Translations under genes and position numbers: made by a program | The notes under the pieces: model-generated | Told to the model about the DNA's origin: nothing | The model's database searches: none | The model's input: only the letters and a program-made list of their open reading frames with translations | Shown: piece after piece, positions 50,348-58,791 of the stretch | Numbering within the stretch: position 1 is the stretch's first letter | How the letters are laid out: each line of letters opens with the position of its first letter | From: Streptomyces sp. Root431 | GTDB taxonomy: Bacteria > Actinomycetota > Actinomycetes > Streptomycetales > Streptomycetaceae | NCBI RefSeq assembly: GCF_001426585.1 | Contig: NZ_LMEI01000007.1 | Coordinates: 142,584-206,583 of the forward strand | DNA length: 64,000 nucleotides | Direction: 5' to 3'

Positions 50348-51988
50348 ATGCGCGGTGCCAAGAGCGCCAAGTGGGTAACGGGCGCGATCATCGTCGCCCT
50401 GGCTGCGACCGCCTGTGGCGGGGGTAAGGGCGACGATGCCGGCAACGGCAAGGGCGCTGTTGACCCGAACGGAATTTTCTCCATCGAGCTGGGCGAGCCT
50501 GAGAAGCCCCTGCTCACCGGCGACACGATGGAGTCCAACGGCTCCGCCGTGATGGCCGGCCTGTTCTCGACCCTGGTCGACTACAAGGCCGATGGCTCGC
50601 TGGAGATGGTGAACGCCGAGTCGGTCACCACGACGGACTCGAAGACCTGGACCGTCAAGCTCAAGCCGGGCTGGACCTTCCACGACGGCACCGCGGTGAC
50701 CTCGAAGTCCTACGTGGACGCGTGGAACTGGAACGCCAGCCTGAAGAACGCCCAGGGCCTCGCGTCCTGGTTCGCGGACATCAAGGGCTACGACAAGGTC
50801 CACCCGGACGCCGAGGGCGCCAAGCAGACCGCCGACAAGCTCGAGGGTCTGACGGTCGTCGACGAGACCACCTTCAAGATCGAGCTCTCGAAGGCCGTCC
50901 CGTACTTCGGTCACAAGCTGGCCTACATCGTCTTCGCGCCGATGGCCGAGTCCTTCTACAAGGACCCGACCGCGGGCGGCCTGAAGCCGGTCGGCAACGG
51001 TCCCTACAAGTTCAAGAACTGGGACCGCAAGAAGAAGATCGAGATCGTCCGTTACGACGACTACAAGGGCCCGAACAAGGCGAAGAACGGCGGTGTGGTC
51101 TTCAAGAACTACACCACCCTCGAGGCCGCGTACGAGGACCTGAAGTCCGGCAACGTCGACGTTCTGCGTCAGATCGCGCCGAAGGACCTCCCGGTCTACC
51201 GCCAGGACCTCGGCGACCGCGCCGTGGACCAGCCGTACTCCGCGATCCAGACCATCGCCGTCGCCTTCTACTCCGACCAGTGGAAGAAGCCGAAGGCGAT
51301 CGACCCGAAGGTCATCCAGGGTCTGTCGATGGCGATCGACCGTGCCACCATCACCAAGACGGTGCTGCAGGGTACGCGTGAGCCCGCGACCGGCTGGGTC
51401 GCCAAGGGTGTCCTGGGCTTCCAGGAGGACGGTGGCGCCGGCGTCACCAAGTTCGACCCGGCGAAGGCCAAGGAGCTCATCGCGGCCGGCGGCGGCGTCC
51501 CCGGCAACAAGATCTCCATCCAGTTCAACGCCGATGGCGGCCACAAGGAGTGGGTGGACGCTGTCTGCAACTCCATCACCCAGGCCACCAGCGTCCAGTG
51601 CGTCGGCGACGGCAAGCCGGACTTCCAGGCCGACCTGACCGCTCGCAAGACCAAGCAGGTCAAGTCGCTCTACCGCTCCGGCTGGGTGCTCGACTACCCG
51701 GTGAACGCCAACTTCATCTCCGACCTGTTCCGCACGGGTGCGGCGGGTAACCAGGGCGACTTCTCCAACAAGGCGCTGGACGCGAAGATCGCCAAGGCCG
51801 ACTCGGCCGCGACGCTCGACGAGTCCGTGAAGCAGTTCCAGGCCATCGAGAAGGACCTGGTCAACTACATGCCGTCGATCCCGCTCTGGTACTACAAGGT
51901 CAACGCGGGCTACTCCGAGAAGGTTTCGGGCGTGGCTTACGGTCAGGACGGCGACCCGATCCTGACCGGCGTCGAGGTCAAGAAGTAA
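50348..51988 (+). CDS. Oligopeptide-binding lipoprotein of a BldK/Opp-type ABC importer
   Basis: The ATG at 50348 follows GAGGAGGA and gives 546 residues. The lipobox is A-T-A-C near residue 20, and the family 5 solute-binding fold has W-T-F-H-D-G and V-I-Q-G-L-S-M-A-I-D-R. It captures extracellular oligopeptides and delivers them to the permeases encoded downstream. The order is binding protein, two permeases, two ATPases. In S. coelicolor BldKB of such a system imports a signalling peptide needed for aerial growth; whether this is the bldK orthologue or its neighbour cannot be settled here. The second binding protein at 62051 is a paralogue. Confidence 0.93.
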   Translation: MRGAKSAKWVTGAIIVALAATACGGGKGDDAGNGKGAVDPNGIFSIELGEPEKPLLTGDTMESNGSAVMAGLFSTLVDYKADGSLEMVNAESVTTTDSKTWTVKLKPGWTFHDGTAVTSKSYVDAWNWNASLKNAQGLASWFADIKGYDKVHPDAEGAKQTADKLEGLTVVDETTFKIELSKAVPYFGHKLAYIVFAPMAESFYKDPTAGGLKPVGNGPYKFKNWDRKKKIEIVRYDDYKGPNKAKNGGVVFKNYTTLEAAYEDLKSGNVDVLRQIAPKDLPVYRQDLGDRAVDQPYSAIQTIAVAFYSDQWKKPKAIDPKVIQGLSMAIDRATITKTVLQGTREPATGWVAKGVLGFQEDGGAGVTKFDPAKAKELIAAGGGVPGNKISIQFNADGGHKEWVDAVCNSITQATSVQCVGDGKPDFQADLTARKTKQVKSLYRSGWVLDYPVNANFISDLFRTGAAGNQGDFSNKALDAKIAKADSAATLDESVKQFQAIEKDLVNYMPSIPLWYYKVNAGYSEKVSGVAYGQDGDPILTGVEVKK

Positions 51989-52015
51989 TCACCCAAGCGT
52001 AGTCCGCACGCCGTC

Positions 52016-52044
52016 ACGGGACTTGACGGATCGTCAAGTCCCGT
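52016..52044 (+). terminator. Intercistronic hairpin after the binding-protein gene
   Basis: ACGGGACTTGACG pairs perfectly over 13 bases across a 3-base loop, 27 bases after the stop codon. There is no T run, so it is probably a partial terminator or an mRNA stabiliser that raises binding protein over permease. A second hairpin follows at 52070. Confidence 0.7.
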
Positions 52045-52069
52045 CTCGGTGCCCTACGCAGCGGCTGGG

Positions 52070-52129
52070 GGGCCCTTCCACGACATAGCCATGCCCGAAT
52101 TCGGGCATAGCTGTGCCATGGGAGGGCCC
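52070..52129 (+). promoter_or_regulatory. Large nested hairpin before the first permease gene
   Basis: The outer stem is GGGCCCTTCC (52070-52079) with GGGAGGGCCC (52120-52129), one G-T pair. Inside it lies the 18-base palindrome ATGCCCGAATTCGGGCAT (52091-52108), extended by three pairs beyond one mismatch. The structure ends 35 bases before the permease start. Together with the upstream hairpin it forms an intercistronic element likely to set relative expression. Confidence 0.6.
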
Positions 52130-52164
52130 GTCGGTTGCCGCTGTCACATCTCAACGGAGGCATG

Positions 52165-53097
52165 ATGGGGCGTTATGTCGCACGACGACTGCTCCAGATG
52201 ATCCCGGTTTTCATCGGGACGACCCTGCTGATCTTCCTCATGGTGCGCAGCCTGCCCGGTGATCCCGTGCTGGCGATGTTCGGCGACAAGGGCGCCGACC
52301 CGGCGACTCTCGCCGCGAAGCGCCATGAGCTGGGCCTTGACCGGCCCCAGTGGGTGCAGTACGTCACGTATATGTGGGACATGATCTGGCACCAGGACTT
52401 CGGTACCCAGATCCGTAACGGCCGACCGGTCACGGAAGTGCTCGGCGACGCGTTCCCCATCACGCTCCAGCTGGCGGCCCTCGCGTTCGCCATCGAGCTG
52501 ATCTTCGGCATCGGCCTGGGTATCATCGGCGGTCTGCGCGCCGGCCGGCTGGCCGACAACGCGATCCTGATCTTCACCTTGCTGATCATCTCGATCCCGG
52601 TCTTCGTTCTCGGCTACATCATCAAGATGGTGTTCGCCTTCAACTTGGAGTGGATCGCACCGAACGTGAGTACCGAGCCGGTCCTGAGCGAGATGCTCGC
52701 TCCGGCCATTGTGCTCGGCGGTCTCTCCCTCGCCTATGTGGCGCGGCTCACCCGTACGTCCATGGCGGAGAACCTGCGCGCCGACTACATGCGTACGGCT
52801 GTCGCCAAGGGCCTGCCGCGGCGCCGGGTCATCGGCGTCCACCTGATGCGCAACTCGATGATCCCCGTGGTCACCTTCCTCGGCACCGACATCGGCGCCC
52901 TCATGGGCGGCGCGGTCGTCACCGAGGCGATCTTCAACATCAAGGGAATCGGCGGCGTCATCGCCGAGTCGATCTCCCGGCGCGAAGGTTCGACCCTGGT
53001 GGGCCTCGTCACCATCCTGGTGATCGTCTACCTCGTCACCAGCCTGCTCATCGACCTGCTGTACGCGGTCCTGGACCCGAGGATCCGGTATGCCTGA
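52165..53097 (+). CDS. Opp-type ABC permease subunit (OppB-like)
   Basis: The second of two adjacent ATGs (52165) has better spacing from the GGAGG and matches the M-G-R-Y-V start of the homologue at 63821. It gives 310 residues. Six membrane segments and the EAA-type loop (R-A-D-Y-M-R-T-A-V-A-K-G-L, with H-L-M-R-N-S near it) identify a DppB/OppB permease. It pairs with the next permease to form the peptide channel, and their genes overlap by 8 bases. Confidence 0.93.
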   Translation: MGRYVARRLLQMIPVFIGTTLLIFLMVRSLPGDPVLAMFGDKGADPATLAAKRHELGLDRPQWVQYVTYMWDMIWHQDFGTQIRNGRPVTEVLGDAFPITLQLAALAFAIELIFGIGLGIIGGLRAGRLADNAILIFTLLIISIPVFVLGYIIKMVFAFNLEWIAPNVSTEPVLSEMLAPAIVLGGLSLAYVARLTRTSMAENLRADYMRTAVAKGLPRRRVIGVHLMRNSMIPVVTFLGTDIGALMGGAVVTEAIFNIKGIGGVIAESISRREGSTLVGLVTILVIVYLVTSLLIDLLYAVLDPRIRYA

Positions 53098-54043
53098 CGT
53101 GACCAAGTCCGCCATCGCAGTCGAGGACGCCGTCGCCACCCCCTCGGTGGACGCGTCCGCTCCGGCGCCCAAGCAGGAGAAGGCTCGTAGCCTCTGGGGC
53201 GACGCCTGGGCCGATCTCCGTCGCAACCCGTACTTCATCGTCTCGTCGGTGCTGATCGCGCTGCTGCTGCTGATCTCGGCGTGGCCGACCCTCTTCACCA
53301 GCGCGTCCCCGACCGCCGGTGACCTGGTCCACCACTTCCTGAGCAAGCCCGAACTGGGCAGCATCGGCTCGCCGGAGTGGCTGGGCTACGACCAGCAGGG
53401 CCGCTCCGTCTACGCCCGCCTGATCCACGGCACCCGCGCCTCGATCATCGTCGGCGTCTGCGTCACCGCGATCGTCACGATCGTCGGCGGCATCATGGGC
53501 ATGATCTCCGGCTACTTCGGCGGCTGGGTCGACGCGGTGCTCTCCCGTCTCACCGACGTCTTCTTCGGCATCCCGTTCCTGCTCGGCGCCATGGTCGTCC
53601 TTCAGGCCTTCGTCGAGCGGACCGTCTGGGTCGTCGTCTTCGCCCTCGCGTTCCTCGGCTGGACCCAGATCACCCGCGTCATGCGCGGTGCCGTGATCAC
53701 CGTCAAGCAGGCCGACTACGTCCACGCGGCCAAGGCCCTCGGCGCCGGCACGACCCGGATCCTCTTCCGGCACATCCTGCCGAACGCCATGGCCCCCGTG
53801 ATCGTCGTCGCGACCATCGCGCTCGGCGGTTACATCTCGGCCGAGGCCACCCTGTCGTTCCTCGGTCTGGGCCTCGCGGCCCCGACCGTCTCGTGGGGTG
53901 TCGACATCTCCGCGGGTGTCGCCCAGATCCGAGTGGCCCCGCACGTCCTGCTCTGGCCCTCGATCATGCTGAGCCTCACCGTTCTGGCGTTCATCATGCT
54001 CGGCGAAGCCGTCCGCAACGCCCTCGACCCCAAGCTGCGCTGA
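53090..54043 (+). CDS. Opp-type ABC permease subunit (OppC-like)
   Basis: The 317-residue protein has a cytoplasmic N-terminal arm and six membrane segments. The EAA loop reads Q-A-D-Y-V-H-A-A-K-A-L-G-A-G then H-I-L-P-N, typical of DppC/OppC. It forms the second half of the translocation pore. A 14-base gap separates it from the ATPase gene. Confidence 0.93.
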   Translation: MPDVTKSAIAVEDAVATPSVDASAPAPKQEKARSLWGDAWADLRRNPYFIVSSVLIALLLLISAWPTLFTSASPTAGDLVHHFLSKPELGSIGSPEWLGYDQQGRSVYARLIHGTRASIIVGVCVTAIVTIVGGIMGMISGYFGGWVDAVLSRLTDVFFGIPFLLGAMVVLQAFVERTVWVVVFALAFLGWTQITRVMRGAVITVKQADYVHAAKALGAGTTRILFRHILPNAMAPVIVVATIALGGYISAEATLSFLGLGLAAPTVSWGVDISAGVAQIRVAPHVLLWPSIMLSLTVLAFIMLGEAVRNALDPKLR

Positions 54044-54057
54044 GGAGGGCGTAAAAG

Positions 54058-55116
54058 ATGAGCATCATCGACAAGACCGCGGCCGTCCCCGCGCCGCGCG
54101 CCGGAGCCGACTACAACGGCCCGCTGCTCGAAGTCCGCGACCTGCACGTCGAGTTCCACACCCGTGACGGTGTGGCCAAGGCGGTCAACGGTGTCAACTA
54201 CTCGGTGAACGCCGGCGAGACCCTCGCCGTCCTTGGCGAGTCCGGCTCCGGCAAGTCCGTCACCGCGCAGGCCATCATGGGCATCCTCGACATGCCGCCG
54301 GGCAAGATCCCGCAGGGCGAGATCCTGTTCCGCGGCGAGGACATGCTGAAGATGTCCGAAGAGGAGCGCCGCAAGATCCGCGGCCGGAAGATCGCCATGA
54401 TCTTCCAGGACGCGCTGTCCTCCCTCAACCCGGTCCTCACCGTCGGCTACCAGCTCGGCGAGATGTTCCGGGTGCACCAGGGCCTGTCCAAGAAGGACGC
54501 CAAGGTCAAGGCCATCGAGCTGATGGACAAGGTCAAGATCCCCGCCGCCAAGGCGCGGGTCGGCGACTACCCCCACCAGTTCTCCGGCGGTATGCGTCAG
54601 CGCATCATGATCGCCATGGCGCTCGCCCTGGAGCCGGACCTGATCATCGCCGACGAGCCCACCACGGCTCTCGACGTGACCGTCCAGGCCCAGGTCATGG
54701 ACCTCCTCTCGGAGCTCCAGCAGGAATACAACATGGGCCTGATCCTGATCACCCACGACCTCGGCGTCGTCGCCGACGTCGCGGACAAGATCGCCGTGAT
54801 GTACGCCGGCCGGATCGTCGAGCAGGCGCCGGTCCACGAGCTGTACGGGCGCCCCGCGCACCCGTACACCCGCGGCCTGCTGGACTCGATCCCGCGCCTG
54901 GACCAGAAGGGCCAGGAGCTCTACGCGATCAAGGGCCTGCCGCCCAACCTGCTCCGCGTGCCCACCGGCTGTGCCTTCAACCCGCGCTGCCCCAAGGCCG
55001 ACGACATCTGCCGTACGGAGATCCCGGCCCTGGCGCCGGTCACCGAGCAGGACGGCGCGGATCTCCCGGGCCGTAAGAGCGCCTGCCACTTCTGGAAGGA
55101 GACGATCCATGGCTGA
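54058..55116 (+). CDS. Opp-type ABC ATPase (OppD-like)
   Basis: The 352-residue protein has Walker A G-E-S-G-S-G-K-S-V-T, signature F-S-G-G-M-R-Q-R and Walker B L-I-I-A-D-E-P-T. A C-terminal oligopeptide-transporter domain has a Cys motif (C-A-F-N-P-R-C-P-K-A-D-D-I-C) that in relatives can bind an iron-sulfur cluster. It powers peptide uptake with the partner ATPase, whose gene overlaps it by 8 bases. Confidence 0.94.
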   Translation: MSIIDKTAAVPAPRAGADYNGPLLEVRDLHVEFHTRDGVAKAVNGVNYSVNAGETLAVLGESGSGKSVTAQAIMGILDMPPGKIPQGEILFRGEDMLKMSEEERRKIRGRKIAMIFQDALSSLNPVLTVGYQLGEMFRVHQGLSKKDAKVKAIELMDKVKIPAAKARVGDYPHQFSGGMRQRIMIAMALALEPDLIIADEPTTALDVTVQAQVMDLLSELQQEYNMGLILITHDLGVVADVADKIAVMYAGRIVEQAPVHELYGRPAHPYTRGLLDSIPRLDQKGQELYAIKGLPPNLLRVPTGCAFNPRCPKADDICRTEIPALAPVTEQDGADLPGRKSACHFWKETIHG

Positions 55117-56197
55117 CCTCAGCACGAACGACGAGGCCGTGGCCGCCGCCATCGAGGCTCCCGTGGGCCGCGGCGAGCCGATCCTCCAGGTGCGTGGCCT
55201 GAAGAAGCACTTCCCGCTGACGCAGGGCATCCTCTTCAAGAAGCAGGTCGGCGCGGTCAAGGCCGTGGACGGGGTCTCCTTCGACCTCTACCAGGGCGAG
55301 ACCCTCGGCATCGTGGGCGAGTCCGGCTGTGGCAAGTCCACGGTCGCCAAGCTCCTGATGAACCTGGAGCGGGCCACCGCCGGCGAGGTCTTCTACAAGG
55401 GCCAGGACATCACCAAGCTGTCCGGGCGCGCGCTGAAGGCCGTCCGCCGCAACATCCAGATGGTGTTCCAGGATCCGTACACCTCGCTGAACCCGCGTAT
55501 GACGGTCGGCGACATCATCGGGGAGCCGTACGACATCCACCCCGAGGTGGCCCCGAAGGGCGACCGGCGCCGCAAGGTGCAGGAGCTCCTCGACGTCGTC
55601 GGTCTGAACCCGGAGTACATCAACCGGTACCCGCACCAGTTCTCCGGCGGTCAGCGCCAGCGCATCGGCATCGCCCGCGGCCTCGCGCTCAACCCGGAGA
55701 TCATCATCTGCGACGAGCCGGTCTCGGCCCTGGACGTCTCCGTCCAGGCGCAGGTCATCAACCTGATGGGGAAGCTGCAGGAGGAGTTCAACCTCTCCTA
55801 CCTCTTCATCGCGCACGACCTGTCGATCGTCCGGCACATCTCGGACCGCGTCGGCGTCATGTACCTCGGCAAGATGGCCGAGATCGGTACGGACGAGCAG
55901 ATCTACGAGCACCCGACGCACCCGTACACGCAGGCGCTGCTCTCCGCGGTGCCGGTGCCGGACCCGCAGGCCCGCGCGCACCGCGAGCGGATCATCCTCA
56001 CCGGTGACGTCCCCTCGCCGGCGAACCCGCCGTCGGGCTGCAGCTTCCGCACCCGTTGCTGGAAGGCGCAGGAGAAGTGCTCCCAGGAGACTCCGATCCT
56101 CGCGATCCCGACGGTCTTCCAGGGCCAGGACACCCCGGCCGCCCACTTCTCGGCGTGCCACTTCGCCGAGGAGAAGCAGGTCGTCCCGGTGCACTGA
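55109..56197 (+). CDS. Opp-type ABC ATPase (OppF-like)
   Basis: The ATG at 55109 gives 362 residues; upstream reading lies in the previous gene. Walker A is G-E-S-G-C-G-K-S-T-V, the signature is F-S-G-G-Q-R-Q-R and Walker B is I-I-I-C-D-E-P-V. The C-terminal Cys motif (C-S-F-R-T-R-C-W-K-A-Q-E-K-C) mirrors that of its partner. It is the last gene of the operon and is followed by a terminator. Confidence 0.94.
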   Translation: MADLSTNDEAVAAAIEAPVGRGEPILQVRGLKKHFPLTQGILFKKQVGAVKAVDGVSFDLYQGETLGIVGESGCGKSTVAKLLMNLERATAGEVFYKGQDITKLSGRALKAVRRNIQMVFQDPYTSLNPRMTVGDIIGEPYDIHPEVAPKGDRRRKVQELLDVVGLNPEYINRYPHQFSGGQRQRIGIARGLALNPEIIICDEPVSALDVSVQAQVINLMGKLQEEFNLSYLFIAHDLSIVRHISDRVGVMYLGKMAEIGTDEQIYEHPTHPYTQALLSAVPVPDPQARAHRERIILTGDVPSPANPPSGCSFRTRCWKAQEKCSQETPILAIPTVFQGQDTPAAHFSACHFAEEKQVVPVH

Positions 56198-56589
56198 CGC
56201 ACGGACACGCCGTCTGATCCGGTTCGCCCGGAGACCGAGAGGCCCCCGCCACCCGCAAGGGTGCCGGGGGCCTTTCGCGTTCCCTGGGGGTGTCGCGTAC
56301 GGCGCCGGGATCTCGCGTACGGCCGAGTCCGGAACCCCGGTGTCCCACGGAACGGGGGTACGGGCGTCCCGTTCCCGTCCCGCGTCCCCCCGCCCGTCCC
56401 GTGAGGCCGACGGGACGGGAGCCCCGTCCGGGCACCCCCCGCCTGGACCGTCGACGGCATGCCGACCCACCCCATCCGCCCCGGGACGCGTCCCGGCAGT
56501 GGGACACCGGGGGAGGCCCGCCGGGACTGGCAGCGTGTTCGGCGGCGCAGCTCACCGCGCCGCCCGCCGCCTCATCACCAGGGGTCCCT
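56198..56589. other. Intergenic region before the DUF2690 array
   Basis: The 392 bases contain the Opp terminator (56240-56275), a short GTACGG-rich patch, and C-rich spacer. Promoters of the array must lie in the right half. An AGGGG ribosome site precedes 56590. No gene is supported. Confidence 0.5.
56240..56275 (+). terminator. Intrinsic terminator after the first Opp operon
   Basis: AGGCCCCCGCCACCC pairs with GGGTGCCGGGGGCCT across a GCAA tetraloop with one mismatch, followed by TT. It is 42 bases after the last ATPase stop. Confidence 0.9.
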
Positions 56590-57015
56590 GTGAACGCACT
56601 CACCCGCAAGCTCGCCACCGTCGGTTCGGCCGTCGCGATGGCCGCGTCGAGCCTGCTGCTCGCCTCGTCGCCGGCGTCGGCGGCCCCGTCGGTCTGCAAC
56701 TCGATCACCTGCGCGGGTCTGGACCCGGCACAGACGGTCTGTCAGAACGACGCGAGGACCGTCCTCACCAGCTCGACGGGCGTCGAGCTGCGCTACAGCC
56801 CGTACTGCCGGGCCGCCTGGGCCCGCAAGTCCTCGGCCGTGGCGGGACACTCGTACAGGGCCGTCAACGGACGGTACGAGCAGTGGACGGTGACGCCCAA
56901 CACGTCGGGCGGGACGGTCTGGACCCGCATGGTCGACGTCAAGGACATCCCCTCGTACGCCGCCGACTATCGCCCGGACGGGACCCACGCCTCCGATACC
57001 GGATGGTTCAACTGA
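56590..57015 (+). CDS. Secreted DUF2690 protein, copy 1
   Basis: The GTG at 56590 gives 141 residues with a signal peptide ending A-S-A (about 1-31). The DUF2690 core has V-C-N-S-I-T-C-A-G-L-D-P, V-C-Q-N-D-A-R-T-V and E-L-R-Y-S-P-Y-C-R-A-A-W-A-R. This copy has four Cys and lacks the C-terminal Cys pair of the other four. DUF2690 proteins are exported, of unknown function. The next copy starts on its stop codon (TGATG), so translation is coupled. Confidence 0.85.
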   Translation: MNALTRKLATVGSAVAMAASSLLLASSPASAAPSVCNSITCAGLDPAQTVCQNDARTVLTSSTGVELRYSPYCRAAWARKSSAVAGHSYRAVNGRYEQWTVTPNTSGGTVWTRMVDVKDIPSYAADYRPDGTHASDTGWFN

Positions 57016-57425
57016 TGAGCACCGTCACCCGAGGGCTCGCGACCGCCGGTTCGGCCCTCGCCCTCGCGGCATCGAGCCTCCTGCTCGCCTCGTCGCCGGC
57101 GTCCGCCGCGACCTCCTGCAACGGGCCCGACTGCACCGGCAAGGACCCGAGCACCACCGTCTGCCAGAACGACGCCCGCACGGTCGCCACGAACAGCCTG
57201 GGCACCGAGCTGCGCTACAGCCCGACCTGCCGGGCCGCCTGGGCACGGCAGAGCGGCGACACCGCGATGACCGTCTGGGTCGAGAGCAACACCGGCCTGG
57301 AGCAGGCCATTCACTACTCCGGCAACGGCACCGCGTGGACCGCGATGATCGACGACCGGGGCATCATCGCCCGGGCCTGCGGCCACGTCACGGGCTTCGG
57401 CTCGTCCTGCACGACCTGGTACTAG
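57015..57425 (+). CDS. Secreted DUF2690 protein, copy 2
   Basis: The ATG overlaps the stop of copy 1. The 136 residues include a signal peptide and the DUF2690 core (S-C-N-G-P-D-C-T-G-K-D-P, V-C-Q-N-D-A-R-T-V, E-L-R-Y-S-P-T-C-R). The end, I-A-R-A-C-G-H-V-T-G-F-G-S-S-C, supplies the third Cys pair, giving six. It is 25 bases from copy 3. Confidence 0.87.
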   Translation: MSTVTRGLATAGSALALAASSLLLASSPASAATSCNGPDCTGKDPSTTVCQNDARTVATNSLGTELRYSPTCRAAWARQSGDTAMTVWVESNTGLEQAIHYSGNGTAWTAMIDDRGIIARACGHVTGFGSSCTTWY

Positions 57426-57450
57426 ACCCCTCTCAGAAGGAGAACCCGCC

Positions 57451-57876
57451 ATGAAGGCACTCACCCGCAAGCTCGCCACCGTCGGTTCGGCCTTCGCGAT
57501 GGCCGCGTCGAGCCTGCTGCTCGCCTCGTCGCCGGCGTCCGCCGCGACGAGCTGCTACGCGAGCAGCTGCGAGGGCCTGGACCCGTCGACGACCATCTGC
57601 CAGAACGACGCGCGTACCGTCGGCACGACCAGCTTCTGGGGGACGGAGCTGCGCTACAGCCCCACCTGCCGGGCGGCCTGGGCGCGCTTCCCCACGTTCA
57701 CGCCGGCCCGGTTGACCATCTGGGTGCAGCGCAGTGGCGGCGGCGGGCTCTACGCGGTGAAGACCAACGGCAGCAACGCCGTCTGGACGCAGATGCTGAA
57801 CGACAAGGACCTCCTGGCCCGGGCCTGCGACCACTACGAGGGCGACTTCCAGCCCGAATGCACGTCCTGGTACTAG
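57451..57876 (+). CDS. Secreted DUF2690 protein, copy 3
   Basis: The 141 residues share the whole signal peptide and first mature residues (about 38 residues) with copy 4 and almost the same DNA, a sign of recent duplication. Six Cys are present. A GGAG site at 57439 precedes the ATG. The mature middle region (about 75-105) differs most from its paralogues. Confidence 0.88.
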   Translation: MKALTRKLATVGSAFAMAASSLLLASSPASAATSCYASSCEGLDPSTTICQNDARTVGTTSFWGTELRYSPTCRAAWARFPTFTPARLTIWVQRSGGGGLYAVKTNGSNAVWTQMLNDKDLLARACDHYEGDFQPECTSWY

Positions 57877-57899
57877 ACCTTTCGGAAGGAGAACCCGCC

Positions 57900-58331
57900 A
57901 TGAAGGCACTCACCCGCAAGCTCGCCACCGTCGGTTCGGCCTTCGCGATGGCCGCGTCGAGCCTGCTGCTCGCCTCCTCGCCGGCCTCGGCCGCCACGTC
58001 CTGCTACGCCTCGTCGTGCCATGGCCTGGACCCCGCGACGACGATCTGCCAGAACGACGCGAAGACCGTGGCCTACGGCTGGTTCCACGCACAGGAGTTG
58101 CGCTACAGCCCCACCTGTCGAGCGGCGTGGACGCGCTACAAGACGACGTCCGGCGAGCCCATCACCGTCGCCGTGCGGCGCGAGGACGGCAGCGCGACCT
58201 TGACGACGCGCTACGCGGGTGACGGCGTCACCGTCTGGACCCGCATGGTCAACGACAAGGACGCTCTGTCCAGGGCCTGCGTCTTCCTGTTGGACGGCAC
58301 CGATCGCTACGACTGCTCCGATCCGTACTAG
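57900..58331 (+). CDS. Secreted DUF2690 protein, copy 4
   Basis: The 143 residues begin as copy 3 does, then diverge from about residue 50. The core reads H-G-L-D-P-A-T-T-I-C-Q-N-D-A-K-T-V and E-L-R-Y-S-P-T-C-R, with six Cys overall. The same GGAGAACCCGCC leader precedes the ATG as in copy 3, so leader and signal were duplicated together. Confidence 0.88.
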   Translation: MKALTRKLATVGSAFAMAASSLLLASSPASAATSCYASSCHGLDPATTICQNDAKTVAYGWFHAQELRYSPTCRAAWTRYKTTSGEPITVAVRREDGSATLTTRYAGDGVTVWTRMVNDKDALSRACVFLLDGTDRYDCSDPY

Positions 58332-58347
58332 TCGGAAAGCGCCCCTC

Positions 58348-58779
58348 ATGCACCTTCCCCGGACCCTGACCCGCAGGCTCACCACCGTCGGTTCGGCCCT
58401 GGCGCTCGCCGCGTCGAGCCTGCTCCTCGCCTCGTCGCCGGCCTCCGCCGCCACCTCCTGCTACGGGAGCGGCTGCACCGGCCTCGACCCCGCCACCACC
58501 GTCTGCCAGAGCGACGCCCGTACGGTACGGACCGCCGCCTGGGGCGTGGAGCTCCGCTACAGCCCCACCTGCCGCGCCGCCTGGGCCCGCAAGACCTCCG
58601 GTGGCTCCCTCGACACGGAGATCTGGGTGCACAACTCCCAGGGGGCCTCGCGGGGGGTCTATTACGGCGGCAACGGGACGGCGTACACCGCGATGGTCGA
58701 CGACAAGGACATCCTCGCCTGGGCGTGCGAGGTGCGCGCCTACGAGACCCGCCAGACCGACTGCACCGAGCGCTACTAA
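58348..58779 (+). CDS. Secreted DUF2690 protein, copy 5
   Basis: The 143-residue protein has a slightly different signal peptide start (M-H-L-P-R-T-L-T-R-R-L-T-T-V). The core is T-G-L-D-P-A-T-T-V-C-Q-S-D-A-R-T-V and E-L-R-Y-S-P-T-C-R, with six Cys. It is followed after 12 bases by the amidase gene, so the array and the hydrolases are probably one transcript. Confidence 0.88.
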   Translation: MHLPRTLTRRLTTVGSALALAASSLLLASSPASAATSCYGSGCTGLDPATTVCQSDARTVRTAAWGVELRYSPTCRAAWARKTSGGSLDTEIWVHNSQGASRGVYYGGNGTAYTAMVDDKDILAWACEVRAYETRQTDCTERY

Positions 58780-58791
58780 GGACGATCGCCC

